Below are positions 7,706 through 17,438 of a stretch of 62,852 bases of DNA, in pieces (within the stretch, counting starts at the first letter, position 1; every line of letters begins with the position of its first letter). The notes under the pieces are model-generated. The model made no database searches. It was not told the DNA's origin and was given only the letters and a program-made list of their open reading frames with translations. The stretch is from Bacteroides sp. 214 (lineage in GTDB: Bacteria > Bacteroidota > Bacteroidia > Bacteroidales > Bacteroidaceae), in the NCBI RefSeq assembly GCF_010501015.1, contig NZ_QVML01000017.1, positions 1 through 62,852 on the forward strand, read 5' to 3'. The translations under genes and the position numbers were made by a program.

Positions 7706-8567
7706 CGCACTAACAGTATGCTATGAGGTCGAAAAACCTCATCACTATGAACAACTAAGTAAGTTGAACTTCGGAGAATGCTACGACCTTAACGAGTTTA
7801 AGCTTTACCGAGTAGAAGGACGATACTATCAAAATATCTACAACATTGTAGCCTATAATGGTATCGAGGATATTGAGTTTGGCCAGTTGAAGTTTAACCT
7901 TAATCGTGGGCTTACAGAAAGTAACACTCATGACAATGGAAAGACTAAAGCCTGGATAAGTCTCAACAATCGGACGTTTTATTCGGATAACTTGCATTAT
8001 CTTAGCTATATAGATGCAACGCTAGGATTAGTTGCGCACAATGTGACCAGCATCGACTTAGCCCTTGACACACCTTTCAATGTAAGTAACCAAGTAAAGA
8101 GACTCATACGAGACAAGCACGTGACAACCATGTTAAATGGAAAATTAGTAAAAGACCGAGACAAAGACAGACCTGAAATCTCTTACACGCTAAGTGGTAG
8201 TCTTAACCGCGACAAATACATGACGGTCAATATTAAGCAGAAAAAAGCAATTCGTGACAAGGCAAAAGGTACTACGATAATTAGCTATGACAAAGAGGCG
8301 GAGATACGCAATAGCTCAGGGAAAGATTATATTCTTGCCTACTATGGTAATCCAACTAAGTTATACCGCACTGAAGTACATCTCAACTACGAACAAATAA
8401 AAGAATACTTCCAATCACAGGAAAACGACTGGAAGCGTTTTTATGGATTCCTTAATGATGCCGTTCGGGAAGAACTCTTCTTCCATCACTTAAACAGTGT
8501 AATCCAATTTAGGAAGGGGAAAAAGCATATATTATGGGAGCAACTTTTAGGACGAGAATCAATTTAG
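7671..8567 (+). CDS. Rep_trans-like replication initiation protein
   Basis: 298 residues. The order of features resembles the Rep_trans family (rolling-circle initiators of plasmids and filamentous phages): an N-terminal IIDALTVCYEV strand, NVTSIDLALDTPF (the DxAxD-type motif), TIISYDKEAEI (the YDK motif) and KLYRTEVHLNYEQIKEYF (the R-x-E motif). The candidate nicking tyrosine is in YDK or nearby but cannot be fixed by eye. It would nick the double-strand origin of the element to start replication or transfer. It overlaps the NUMOD3 gene and is followed by a strong terminator. Similarity is to the pattern rather than to a specific protein, so the name is tentative. Confidence 0.55.
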   Translation: MKRVCKRKVIIDALTVCYEVEKPHHYEQLSKLNFGECYDLNEFKLYRVEGRYYQNIYNIVAYNGIEDIEFGQLKFNLNRGLTESNTHDNGKTKAWISLNNRTFYSDNLHYLSYIDATLGLVAHNVTSIDLALDTPFNVSNQVKRLIRDKHVTTMLNGKLVKDRDKDRPEISYTLSGSLNRDKYMTVNIKQKKAIRDKAKGTTIISYDKEAEIRNSSGKDYILAYYGNPTKLYRTEVHLNYEQIKEYFQSQENDWKRFYGFLNDAVREELFFHHLNSVIQFRKGKKHILWEQLLGRESI

Positions 8568-8651
8568 CAAGGTTATAACAACCACCCCTTACAAACATAA
8601 TATTCAAATCAGAATGTATTAAAAATCAAGATATTAGTGTTAATATTAAAA

Positions 8652-8697
8652 CGTATCAATATAATCTATATTAAAGACGATATTGATACGCTTTTTT
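8652..8697 (+). terminator. Intrinsic terminator of the rep operon
   Basis: CGTATCAATAT (8652-8662) is exactly complementary to ATATTGATACG (8680-8690), followed by C and six T. It sits about 85 bp after the initiator stop codon. Confidence 0.75.
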
Positions 8698-8818
8698 GTA
8701 TTATTCTAATCTAAAAAATTATATTGATTATATCCCGCCAAAATATAGCCCACAATGTGAGCCATATTCCCATCTATTAAAAAGGGGCAGTCGAAGACCT
8801 CTCTAAGGATATTGATGG

Positions 8819-9109
8819 CTATCTTTTGTTTATTATGAATTCTAACTCCTCTTTGCTATTAAATTGGTATATTTTGCTACCTACTTTTATATACCCCTCC
8901 ATGCTGTCTTCATTTATGGGTTCAAATAGACTTTTACACGAAACACCAAGCGCAAAAGCTGCTTTTTCAAGCGTACTTAGTTGAGGATTTCCATACATAG
9001 CCCTATTCAGAGATGGTGGGTCTATACCCATTTCAGCAGCAAGGTCTTTAAGCTGCTTCCCTTGTTCCTTGCATATTCGCTTTATGTTTTCGGCAATTAT
9101 TTTTTCCAT
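8819..9109 (-). CDS. XRE-family regulator
   Basis: 96 residues from the ATG at 9107-9109 (MEKIIAENIKRICKEQG). An upstream start would add 16 residues unlike the family. The helix-turn-helix spans about residues 5-60 (IKRICKEQGKQLKDLAAEMG, then IDPPSLNRAMYGNPQLSTLE), followed by the ALGVSCKSLFE tail typical of Cro/CI-type regulators in Bacteroidetes. The last 30 residues (VGSKIYQFNSKEELEFI) form a small extra domain. It is divergent from the resolvase at 9255, with about 145 bp between, so it probably represses that promoter and itself, as a control switch of the element. Confidence 0.8.
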   Translation of the reverse strand: MEKIIAENIKRICKEQGKQLKDLAAEMGIDPPSLNRAMYGNPQLSTLEKAAFALGVSCKSLFEPINEDSMEGYIKVGSKIYQFNSKEELEFIINKR

Positions 9110-9254
9110 ATTCTCAATTTGATTGGCAAAAATAGTCCATTTTGCTATATAAAACAAATATTTTGCATAATATTTGAATATAGGCCAATTTATACTTGAT
9201 TCTTAATTATCTTTTATGTATATTTGCATCATAATAATTAGCATATAAAACAAA

Positions 9255-9884
9255 ATGAAGAAAGTAATAATATTTGCGAGAGTATCTACGATTGCACAAG
9301 AGTATGAGAGACAAGTTAACGAACTTACAGAGTTAGCGTCAAAGAGTGGATGGAGCGTTGAGGCTATATTCACCGAGAAAGTCAGCGGAGCAAAAAGTAA
9401 CAAGGAACGAATAGAACTTCTTCGGATGGTTGATTTTGCTAAAACTAATAGTATAAACAAAGTGCTTGTCACCGAGCTGTCCCGCTTAGGACGCGATACT
9501 TTGCAAGTACTAGAAGTAATAAAGTTATTAAACGACAAAGGTATTAGCCTCCACATTCAGAACTACAATATCGAAACCTTAACAGATGAAGGTAAGATAA
9601 ACCCTATAAGCCAATTCCTTATTACCATTCTTGCCGAAGTCGCACGCATGGAGCGCAAAACCATTCGCGAACGAGTGGAAAGTGGTTACAAGAACTTTCG
9701 GTCCAATGGTGGAAAAGTCGGGCGTAAACAGGGTTATCAAAAGTCCGAAGAAGCTATGAAAAATCAATATGTCGAAGAATTAAAGCTTCTAAAGAAAGGT
9801 TACTCACTTAGAAACATAAGCAAAATAACAGGAACAAGTATAAACACACTTAGAAAATGTCAAAAACTAATACAGATAGAATAG
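9255..9884 (+). CDS. Small serine recombinase (resolvase/invertase)
   Basis: 209 residues. The catalytic domain has the nucleophile in IIFARVSTIAQEYERQ (Ser11) and the arginines of the active site in VTELSRLGRDT. A long E-helix region with ARMERKTIRERVESGY follows, then an HTH_7-type DNA-binding end (LKKGYSLRNISKITGTSINT). This is the Hin/Gin/resolvase architecture. It may resolve multimers of the circular form of the element or invert a segment; no pair of res or hix sites was recognised. The start is the ATG at 9255, about 145 bp from the divergent repressor. Confidence 0.85.
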   Translation: MKKVIIFARVSTIAQEYERQVNELTELASKSGWSVEAIFTEKVSGAKSNKERIELLRMVDFAKTNSINKVLVTELSRLGRDTLQVLEVIKLLNDKGISLHIQNYNIETLTDEGKINPISQFLITILAEVARMERKTIRERVESGYKNFRSNGGKVGRKQGYQKSEEAMKNQYVEELKLLKKGYSLRNISKITGTSINTLRKCQKLIQIE

Positions 9885-9904
9885 TAATAATTGATTCATG
9901 ATTA

Positions 9905-10037
9905 TCCTATAAGACGGGCTTAAACACCCAAAGGCAACGGTTAGGCATCTATCACCGAAGTGATTTGCCGTTGTTGGATAACCATTAAATGCCAAGAATA
10001 AACCATTCCACATGGTAAGCGAAAAATATCTTCAAAG
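9905..10037. other. Structured non-coding segment between the two recombinase genes
   Basis: It contains ATCAC-cgaa-GTGAT (about 9949-9962) inside a larger imperfect inverted repeat (GGCAACGG ... CCGTTGTT). It could be an origin-related site or a recombination site of the element. No gene is seen. Confidence 0.3.
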
Positions 10038-10196
10038 ATGTTAACATTAGCACAATGTAAATCACTCTTAAATACAGACAAAAGAAAATATAATGATGAA
10101 GAAATAAAAAAACTAAGAGCATTCTTGTATCAAATCGCAGAGATAGAAATACAAGAAGAAGAAGAAAATAATAATAAAAAAAACAATCGAGAGTAA
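10038..10196 (+). CDS. 52-residue protein coupled to the large serine recombinase
   Basis: ATG at 10038, TAA at 10194-10196, one base before the recombinase ATG at 10198. The product begins MLTLAQCKSLLN and continues NDEEIKKLRAFLYQIAEIEI, then a Glu/Asn/Lys-rich tail. The (D/E)EEI..(L/I)R.FLYQ(I/M)AEI pattern recurs, as far as I recall, in short proteins next to Bacteroidetes integrases and related mobile genes; its function is not known to me. Tight coupling suggests an accessory or directionality factor for the recombinase, but that is inference. Confidence 0.6.
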   Translation: MLTLAQCKSLLNTDKRKYNDEEIKKLRAFLYQIAEIEIQEEEENNNKKNNRE

Positions 10197-10197
10197 T

Positions 10198-11745
10198 ATG
10201 AATGTAATAATATATTGTAGAGTTAGTTCAGATGAACAAGCAGAGGGTACCAGCTTAGACTACCAAGAAAAGTCACTAAGAGCTTATTGCTATAATAATC
10301 ACTACACTGTAGTAGCTTGCCGAAAAGAGGATTTTTCGGCAAAACATCACGATTTATGTCGTCCTGAAATGAAGTGGATATACGATTATTGCAAGAGAAA
10401 TAAGAATAGTGTAAAGCAAATTCTTTTTCTGCGTTGGGATAGGTTTACCCGAAATGCAGAGTTTGCTTTTACGTACATTCGCAAGTTTAGTGAAATAGGC
10501 GTTTCAGTCAACTCCATAGAGAATCCTATCGATTTTAATAGTTCAGACTGGTCAACTTTAATTGGGGTTTACTGTGGTAGTGCACAAGCTGAAAACTCTA
10601 AAATAAGCAAACGAACACGGGACGGAATTCGCGAAACTCTACTCAAAGGCAAATGTGCCAACAAAGCACCGCGAGGTTACATAAATGTACGAACTGACAA
10701 GCATTCTACTCACGTTGAAATAGACGAAAGTAAAGCACTGCAGATAAGAAGTATATTCAAAGAAGTGGCTAAAGGACTTGAAACACCTTGCTGCATCCGC
10801 CGAAGAATAGCAAAAAATATCCCCGAGAGTTCATTCTTTGATATGCTGAGAAACCCGTTCTATATTGGTAAAATTAGAGTTCCAGCTTACAAAGACGAAC
10901 CTATGCAAATCATAAGCGGGAAACACGAAGCATTGATTGACGAAGCTACATTTGGTAAAGTTCAAGAGATATTGGATGGCAGTAGGAAGAAACTCCCGAA
11001 ACTAAGTAAAGCGATTAATCCTGATTTGTTCCTACGTAAGTTCTTAACTTGTCCCGTTTGTGGTCACAGTTTAACTGGCGCAACAAGTTCGGGTAATGGT
11101 GGCAAATATACCTACTACAACTGTAGCCACAATGCAAAACATCTACGCGTAAGGGCTGAAGAAGTAAATGAGGGGTTCGCAAAGTACGTGAGTTGCCTAA
11201 AGGCAAATAAAGCTATCATGCAGCTTTATACCGAGATATTGAAAGAGCTTCAAGATGATAGTAAAAAAGAGCTGAAAAACGAAGAGAAAAAGCTCAAAGA
11301 GGAGTTATCTAGAATTTCTCAACGAATGGATAACACTGAAGATAAGTATCTTGACGGAGAGCTTAACAAAGAACAATATAGCCGTATAATAGAGCGATAC
11401 AAAAAAGAAGTCTTAACGTTAGAGCAACGCATTAAAACATTTCAGACCCCTAGCCGTTCTAGTATCGAACCAAAACTGGAGTATTCTATCTGTCTGATTA
11501 ACAATATAGATAGATATCTTAGGGATGCTCCCGTTTCAGTCAAAATAAAGCTAATAGGTTCGATGTTTCCCGAAAAAGTAGAGTTTGACGGAAAAGAATA
11601 TCGAACCAATTCCTACAACAAGGTACTTGACTTAATCTATCAGCAAACCAATGAGTTACGAGGGAAGAAAAAGGAAAGCGGAGAGAATTTTTCAACTCTC
11701 TCCGCTTCAGTACCCAGACCCGGGGTCGAACCGGGATGGAAGTGA
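10198..11745 (+). CDS. Large serine recombinase (integrase), 3' end inside tRNA-Leu
   Basis: 515 residues in the large serine integrase layout: resolvase domain with nucleophile in YCRVSSDEQ (Ser10) and FLRWDRFTRN; recombinase domain (KAPRGYINV ... MLRNPFYIGKI); zinc ribbon (CPVCGHSL ... YYNCSH); and a coiled coil at about residues 355-420 (KELKNEEKKLKEEL). It would integrate and excise the element. The last 20 residues (ending VPRPGVEPGWK) are encoded by the terminator and 3' half of tRNA-Leu read on the opposite strand. They are therefore probably chromosomal sequence joined by integration rather than an original part of the protein. The gene follows the 52-aa protein by one base. Confidence 0.9.
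   Translation: MNVIIYCRVSSDEQAEGTSLDYQEKSLRAYCYNNHYTVVACRKEDFSAKHHDLCRPEMKWIYDYCKRNKNSVKQILFLRWDRFTRNAEFAFTYIRKFSEIGVSVNSIENPIDFNSSDWSTLIGVYCGSAQAENSKISKRTRDGIRETLLKGKCANKAPRGYINVRTDKHSTHVEIDESKALQIRSIFKEVAKGLETPCCIRRRIAKNIPESSFFDMLRNPFYIGKIRVPAYKDEPMQIISGKHEALIDEATFGKVQEILDGSRKKLPKLSKAINPDLFLRKFLTCPVCGHSLTGATSSGNGGKYTYYNCSHNAKHLRVRAEEVNEGFAKYVSCLKANKAIMQLYTEILKELQDDSKKELKNEEKKLKEELSRISQRMDNTEDKYLDGELNKEQYSRIIERYKKEVLTLEQRIKTFQTPSRSSIEPKLEYSICLINNIDRYLRDAPVSVKIKLIGSMFPEKVEFDGKEYRTNSYNKVLDLIYQQTNELRGKKKESGENFSTLSASVPRPGVEPGWK
11664..11707 (-). terminator. Intrinsic terminator of tRNA-Leu
   Basis: An 11-bp stem (11676-11686 with 11697-11707) with a 10-base loop begins four bases after the tRNA 3' end and is followed on the minus strand by CCTTTTTCT. 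It lies entirely within the recombinase coding sequence on the other strand. Confidence 0.7.
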
Positions 11746-11794
11746 ATCCACTGGTGTTTGAGACCAGCGCGTCTACCGATTCCGCCATCTGGGC
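11711..11794 (-). tRNA. tRNA-Leu (anticodon CAA)
   Basis: 84 nt. Acceptor arms GCCCAGA and TCTGGGT pair, discriminator A, no encoded CCA. The anticodon arm is CTGGT-CTCAAAC-ACCAG, giving CAA. A long variable arm (GTGGATTCACTTCCAT) marks it as class II, and the T arm carries GGTTCGACCC. Its 3' half is overlapped by the antisense recombinase frame, making it the attachment site of the element. Confidence 0.95.
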
Positions 11795-11806
11795 TTAATT
11801 GCGGTG

Positions 11807-11814
11807 CAAAGTTA
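11807..11814 (-). promoter_or_regulatory. Putative -7 element of tRNA-Leu
   Basis: The minus strand reads TAACTTTG, 13 bases before the tRNA 5' end, and fits TAnnTTTG. Confidence 0.5.
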
Positions 11815-11941
11815 AGTCTTTTTTGTTACTATGCAATAGTTTCTTCCATTTTTCACCTAAAAAAAGATAAAACAAGAAAGAGATAAGGAGGTATTTATAA
11901 ATATTTACTACATTCGCAAATACTTTAATATAGTTAAGCTG

Positions 11942-13024
11942 ATGATAAACAAAGACAATTATTGTGTAATTATGGGGGGAGGAATTGGCAGTCGCTTTTG
12001 GCCATTCAGCAGAAAGACTCTTCCCAAACAATTTTTGGATTTCTTCGGAACGGGTCGTTCGCTGTTGCAACAAACATTCGATCGATTCAGCAAAGTAATC
12101 CCTGCAGAAAACATTCTGATTGTGACCAACGATATGTATGCTGACCTCATAAAGGAACAGCTCCCTTTGTTGGACGAAAGCCAGATACTATTAGAGCCTA
12201 CCAGACGCAATACGGCTCCTTGCATTGCTTGGGCTTCTTACCACATCAGAGCACTGAATCCCAAGGCAAACATTGTGGTAGCTCCTTCGGATCATCTTAT
12301 TCTAAAAGAAGATGAATTCCTTGATGCCGTAAAAAAAGGGTTGGAATTTGTTTCCAAATCGAATAAATTACTAACCTTGGGGATAAAGCCCAATAGACCA
12401 GAAACTGGTTATGGCTACATTCAGGTTGCGGAACAAGAAGAAGAAAATTTCTATAAAGTAAAAACATTTACCGAGAAACCAGAACTTGAACTGGCTAAGG
12501 TTTTTTTGGAAAGTGGTGAGTTTTATTGGAACTCGGGTCTTTTCCTTTGGAATGTAAATAGCATTATTGAAGCCGGAGAAAAATTGCTGCCCGAGCTTAG
12601 CAACATACTTGCTTTAGGCAATGGCGTTTATGCTACTGCTAACGAAAAGGCATTTATTGATAAGAATTTCCCTGCTTGCCCAAACGTTTCAATAGACATA
12701 GGTATCATGGAGAAAGCCGACAATGTGTATGTTTCTCTAGGTGATTTTGGCTGGTCGGATTTAGGTACATGGAATTCCTTGTATGATCTCTCTCCGAAAG
12801 ACACAGAGGGAAATGTAGTATTGAAAGGAGATTCGTTACTTTATAATAGCCGCAACAATATAGTTGCTTTACCCAAAGGCAAGTTGGCTGTTATAGATGG
12901 ATTGGAAGGATATCTTATAGCAGAATCAGACAATGTGTTACTTATCTGCAAAAAAGAAGAAGAGCAGGTTATTAGAAAATATGTGAATGATACACAAATA
13001 AAATTGGGCGAAGATTTCGTCTAA
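11942..13024 (+). CDS. manC: Mannose-1-phosphate guanylyltransferase
   Basis: 360 residues, a single nucleotidyltransferase domain without the isomerase domain of bifunctional ManC/AlgA. It makes GDP-mannose from GTP and mannose-1-phosphate for surface polysaccharides and fucose/rhamnose-type sugars. The pyrophosphorylase signature is MGGGIGSRFWPFSRKTLPKQ, and the family continues LLEPTRRNTAPCIAWA, VAPSDHLI, FTEKPELE and FYWNSGLFLW, with the left-handed beta-helix remnant at the C-terminus. ATG at 11942. TACATTCG at 11908-11915 is a weak -7 candidate. It converges on rpoC, with a shared hairpin between. Confidence 0.9.
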   Translation: MINKDNYCVIMGGGIGSRFWPFSRKTLPKQFLDFFGTGRSLLQQTFDRFSKVIPAENILIVTNDMYADLIKEQLPLLDESQILLEPTRRNTAPCIAWASYHIRALNPKANIVVAPSDHLILKEDEFLDAVKKGLEFVSKSNKLLTLGIKPNRPETGYGYIQVAEQEEENFYKVKTFTEKPELELAKVFLESGEFYWNSGLFLWNVNSIIEAGEKLLPELSNILALGNGVYATANEKAFIDKNFPACPNVSIDIGIMEKADNVYVSLGDFGWSDLGTWNSLYDLSPKDTEGNVVLKGDSLLYNSRNNIVALPKGKLAVIDGLEGYLIAESDNVLLICKKEEEQVIRKYVNDTQIKLGEDFV

Positions 13025-13044
13025 TACCACTAACTTAAATAAGG

Positions 13045-13080
13045 AAAGGGCGTCTCGTGAGAAACGCCCTTTTCGCTTTT
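13045..13080. terminator. Bidirectional terminator between manC and rpoC
   Basis: AAAGGGCGT and ACGCCCTTTT pair across a short loop (CTCGTGAGAA). T or A runs on both sides allow termination of both converging genes. Confidence 0.75.
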
Positions 13081-13096
13081 ATTGATATTTGAACAA

Positions 13097-16000
13097 TTAT
13101 GCTTCGTAATCAAGAACTGTTTTCTTGTTTGCTAGTATACGTTCATATTCTTCTTTAGAACCAACGATGATCTTGTCGAACTCGCGTTGTCCGGTTCCTG
13201 CAGGAATAAGGTGTCCGCAAATTACGTTTTCCTTCATACCTTCAAGTCTATCAACTTTTCCGTTAATTGCTGCTTCGTTCAGTACTTTTGTTGTTTCCTG
13301 GAATGAAGCTGCCGACATAAAGCTGGATGTTTGCAATGCAGCTCTTGTAATACCTTGCAAGATCTGAGTTGATGTAGCAGGTACTGCATCACGTACATCG
13401 ACCAGCTTAAGGTCACGACGTTTCAACATACTATTTTCGTCTCTCAATTTACGAGCTGTAACAATTTGTCCTGCTTGCATAGTTTGAGAATCACCTGCAT
13501 CAACAACAACTTTTTTGCCCCAGATACGATCGTTTTCTTCCATGAACTCAAGTTTGTCAACTATCTGTTGCTCCAAGAAACGAGTATCTCCCGGCTCATC
13601 AATTTCTACTTTACGCATCATCTGACGTACAATAATCTCAAAGTGCTTATCATTGATCTTCACACCTTGTAGACGATATACATCTTGTACTTCATTCACT
13701 ATATATTCTTGTACCGCTGTAGGACCTTTAATTGCCAATATATCTGCAGGAGTAGTAGCACCGTCAGACAATGGAGTACCTGCACGAACATAGTCATTTT
13801 CTTGCACAAGAATTTGTTTAGATAATGCCACAAGATATTTCTTAACTTCGCCGGTCTTAGATGTAACTACAATTTCACGGTTACCACGCTTAATCTTACC
13901 CATTGTAACCTCACCATCAATTTCGGAAACGACTGCGGGGTTAGATGGATTACGCGCTTCGAACAACTCGGTTACACGTGGAAGACCTCCCGTGATATCA
14001 CCCGCTTTACCTACGGCACGTGGTATTTTCACGATAACTTCTCCAGCCTTAACTTTTTGTCCATTCTCTACTGTAACGTGTCCGCCTACAGGAAGGTTGT
14101 ATGTACGAATCAGTTCACCACTTTCATCAAAAATATGAGCAGAAGGTACTTTTGTCTTGTCCTTAGATTCAATAATGATAATTTCGCGTAAACCTGTAGT
14201 TTCGTCAGATTCTATCTTATAGGTAATATTTTCAATTACACCTTCGAACTCAACGCGACCCGTAGCTTCAGTTATGATTACGGCATTAAATGGATCCCAT
14301 TTTGCAATCTGATCGCCTTTCTTTACCAAATCTCTATCACCAACATACAAGGTTGAGCCATATGGGATATTGTGAGTTGATAATACAATTCCGGTGTTTA
14401 CATCAATGAAACGTACTTCGGCCAAACGACCAACTACTATTTTTGATGCTACACCAAGTTCATCAACTGTATCAACAGTACGCAATTCTTCAAACTCAAC
14501 GCGTGAGTCATTCTTCGCTATGATCGTTGCATTAGCTGCAATATTAGAAGCAGTACCCCCAGCATGGAACGTACGAAGTGTCAGCTGTGTTCCCGGCTCA
14601 CCGATTGATTGAGCTGCAATAACTCCTACGGCTTCACCTCTTTGAACCATTCTGTTTGTAGCCAGATTACGGCCATAACATTTTGCGCATACACCTTTCT
14701 TTGACTCGCAAGTAAGTACTGAACGTATTTCAACACTTTCAATTGGCGACTGAGCAATTATTTTCGCAATATCTTCTGTGATTTCCTCACCACCGGTAAT
14801 AATAATTTCACCTGTTGTAGGATGAATAATATCATGAACAGAAACGCGACCTAAGATACGTTCGTACAACGTAGCAACAACTTCATCGTTGTTTTTAAGG
14901 TCTGTACAAACAAGTCCACGTAACGTACCGCAGTCTTCTTCGTTTACAATCACATCGTGCGAAACGTCTACAAGACGACGAGTCAAATAACCAGCATCCG
15001 CTGTTTTAAGTGCAGTATCCGCCAAACCTTTACGAGCACCGTGCGTAGAGATAAAGTACTCAAGCACTGAAAGCCCTTCTTTAAAGTTAGACAAAATAGG
15101 ATTCTCAATAATTTGACCGCCTTCGGCACCTGCTTTTTGAGGCTTGGCCATCAAACCACGCATACCAGAAAGCTGACGAATCTGTTCTCTAGAACCACGA
15201 GCTCCTGAATCAAGCATCATAAATACAGAATTAAAACCTTGATCGTCATTAGTAATAGTCTTCATCAAGATTTCAGTCAATTCAGAGTTTATATGCGTCC
15301 AGATATCAATTACTTGATTATAGCGTTCATTATTGGTAATGAATCCCATATTATAGTTATTGATAACTTGTTCTACTTCGTCATAACCACGCTGAACAAG
15401 TGTCTCTTTCGCTTCAGGAATAATAATATCCCCCAAGTTGAATGATAGACCGCCTTGGAATGCCATACGATATCCCAAATCCTTAATTCCATCAAGGAAA
15501 TCTGCTGTACGAGCAACTCCGCAAGCTTTAATTACATCACTAATAATATCACGAAGAGATTTCTTAGAGATAATTGTATTGATATAGCCTACTTCAGGTG
15601 GAACAATCTCATTAACAATAACACGACCAACAGATGTTTCGCGCATTACATCAACAATATTGCCATTATCATCCAAGTCCTTTACAATTACTTTTACCGG
15701 AGCGTGAATATCAACCTTACCTTCATTGTAAGCAATCAAAGCTTCTTCTGGTCCGTAGAAAGTTAAACCTTCACCTTTCGCTCCTTTGCGCAATTTTGTA
15801 ATATAATACAGCCCAAGCACCATATCCTGAGAAGGAACGGTAATAGGAGCACCATTGGCAGGGTTAAGAATATTATGAGAAGCCAACATCAACATTTGCG
15901 CCTCCAAAACCGCTTCATTGCTCAAAGGCAAGTGAACAGCCATTTGGTCACCATCAAAGTCGGCGTTAAACGCTGTACAAGAAAGTGGGTGCAACTGAAT

Positions 16001-17374
16001 TGCTTTACCCTCAATCATTTTAGGCTGAAACGCCTGAATACCTAGACGGTGCAAAGTTGGAGCACGGTTCAAAAGAACAGGATGCCCTTTCATTACATGT
16101 TCTAAGATATCCCAAATAACCGCTTCTTTGCGATCTACTATTTTCTTTGCAGACTTAACTGTCTTTACGATACCTCTTTCAATAAGCTTACGAATAATAA
16201 ATGGCTTATATAATTCCGCTGCCATCAATTTAGGTATACCACACTCATGCATCTTAAGTTCCGGACCAACAACAATTACCGAACGAGCCGAGTAGTCAAC
16301 ACGCTTACCCAATAAGTTTTGGCGGAAACGTCCTTGCTTACCTTTCAAGCTATCAGAAAGAGATTTTAAAGGACGATTTGCATCGGTCTTAACTGCACTT
16401 GATTTACGAGAATTGTCAAACAATGAATCAACAGATTCTTGCAACATACGCTTCTCGTTACGCAGAATAACTTCCGGAGCTTTGATTTCAATAAGTCTCT
16501 TCAGACGATTGTTACGTATAATAACTCTTCTGTACAAGTCATTCAAGTCGGAGGTTGCAAAACGACCACCATCCAAAGGAACCAATGGGCGAAGTTCTGG
16601 TGGAATAACCGGAACAACACGTACGATCATCCACTCCGGCTTATTACGTCCACGAGAGGCACGGAATGATTCAACAACCTGCAAGCGTTTCAAGGCTTCA
16701 TTCTTACGTTGTTGAGATGTATCATTGCTAGCACGGTGTCTCAAATCATACGATAATGCATCCAAGTCAAGACGAGATAGCAAATCATAGATAGCTTCAG
16801 CACCCATTTTAGCAATAAACTTATTGGGATCTGAGTCTTCGAGATATTGGTTTTCTTTTGGAAGTGTGTCCAGAATATCTAAATATTCTTCTTCAGACAA
16901 CAAATCTAAAGCTACAACACCGTCCTCTTCTTTAATACCTGGTTGTATTACAACATATCGCTCGTAATAAATGATAGAATCAAGTTTTTTCGTTGGAAGT
17001 CCCAATAGATATCCAATCTTATTGGGAAGTGAACGGAAATACCAGATATGTGCAACAGGCACAACCAATTGGATATGACCTGTACGCTCACGACGAACTT
17101 TCTTTTCTGTAACCTCAACCCCACAACGGTCGCAAACAATTCCTTTATAGCGAATTCTTTTATACTTACCGCAGTGGCATTCGTAGTCTTTGATAGGACC
17201 AAAGATACGTTCACAGAACAAACCGTCGCGCTCGGGTTTATAAGTACGATAATTTATAGTTTCAGGCTTCAATACTTCACCGCTTGAATTCTCCAGAATT
17301 TCTTCAGGGGAAGACAAACCGATTGAGATCTTCGAGAAATTACTCTTTACTTTATTTTCTTTTCTAAAAGCCAT
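13097..17374 (-). CDS. rpoC: RNA polymerase subunit beta'
   Basis: 1425 residues, normal for Bacteroidetes. It forms the core enzyme with RpoB and alpha and provides the catalytic magnesium site. Visible landmarks are the N-terminal zinc finger [20 protein letters not shown], the active-site loop [15 protein letters not shown], the bridge-helix region ([18 protein letters not shown]), the second zinc site ([13 protein letters not shown]) and the C-terminal [15 protein letters not shown]. It begins 64 bp after rpoB and is the last gene of the rpsU-to-rpoC cluster. Confidence 0.98.
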   Translation of the reverse strand: MAFRKENKVKSNFSKISIGLSSPEEILENSSGEVLKPETINYRTYKPERDGLFCERIFGPIKDYECHCGKYKRIRYKGIVCDRCGVEVTEKKVRRERTGHIQLVVPVAHIWYFRSLPNKIGYLLGLPTKKLDSIIYYERYVVIQPGIKEEDGVVALDLLSEEEYLDILDTLPKENQYLEDSDPNKFIAKMGAEAIYDLLSRLDLDALSYDLRHRASNDTSQQRKNEALKRLQVVESFRASRGRNKPEWMIVRVVPVIPPELRPLVPLDGGRFATSDLNDLYRRVIIRNNRLKRLIEIKAPEVILRNEKRMLQESVDSLFDNSRKSSAVKTDANRPLKSLSDSLKGKQGRFRQNLLGKRVDYSARSVIVVGPELKMHECGIPKLMAAELYKPFIIRKLIERGIVKTVKSAKKIVDRKEAVIWDILEHVMKGHPVLLNRAPTLHRLGIQAFQPKMIEGKAIQLHPLSCTAFNADFDGDQMAVHLPLSNEAVLEAQMLMLASHNILNPANGAPITVPSQDMVLGLYYITKLRKGAKGEGLTFYGPEEALIAYNEGKVDIHAPVKVIVKDLDDNGNIVDVMRETSVGRVIVNEIVPPEVGYINTIISKKSLRDIISDVIKACGVARTADFLDGIKDLGYRMAFQGGLSFNLGDIIIPEAKETLVQRGYDEVEQVINNYNMGFITNNERYNQVIDIWTHINSELTEILMKTITNDDQGFNSVFMMLDSGARGSREQIRQLSGMRGLMAKPQKAGAEGGQIIENPILSNFKEGLSVLEYFISTHGARKGLADTALKTADAGYLTRRLVDVSHDVIVNEEDCGTLRGLVCTDLKNNDEVVATLYERILGRVSVHDIIHPTTGEIIITGGEEITEDIAKIIAQSPIESVEIRSVLTCESKKGVCAKCYGRNLATNRMVQRGEAVGVIAAQSIGEPGTQLTLRTFHAGGTASNIAANATIIAKNDSRVEFEELRTVDTVDELGVASKIVVGRLAEVRFIDVNTGIVLSTHNIPYGSTLYVGDRDLVKKGDQIAKWDPFNAVIITEATGRVEFEGVIENITYKIESDETTGLREIIIIESKDKTKVPSAHIFDESGELIRTYNLPVGGHVTVENGQKVKAGEVIVKIPRAVGKAGDITGGLPRVTELFEARNPSNPAVVSEIDGEVTMGKIKRGNREIVVTSKTGEVKKYLVALSKQILVQENDYVRAGTPLSDGATTPADILAIKGPTAVQEYIVNEVQDVYRLQGVKINDKHFEIIVRQMMRKVEIDEPGDTRFLEQQIVDKLEFMEENDRIWGKKVVVDAGDSQTMQAGQIVTARKLRDENSMLKRRDLKLVDVRDAVPATSTQILQGITRAALQTSSFMSAASFQETTKVLNEAAINGKVDRLEGMKENVICGHLIPAGTGQREFDKIIVGSKEEYERILANKKTVLDYEA

Positions 17375-17438
17375 ATTATTATTTAATCTACAGTTTTATA
17401 ATGTCTCTATTGATAACGTGTTCTCTAAAAAGTGCTTA

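Larger units (their letters stand above)
7200..11745 (+). mobile_element. Small integrative element at tRNA-Leu (left end approximate)
   Basis: About 4.5 kb with a NUMOD3-motif protein, a Rep_trans-like replication initiator, a divergent XRE regulator, a small serine resolvase, a 52-aa protein and a large serine recombinase whose 3' end lies in tRNA-Leu(CAA). The gene set fits an integrated plasmid or mobilizable element. No relaxase, capsid or Zot-like gene is visible, so it is neither a conjugative element nor a complete filamentous phage. The right edge is the tRNA; the left edge is inferred from where accessory genes begin. Confidence 0.6.
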
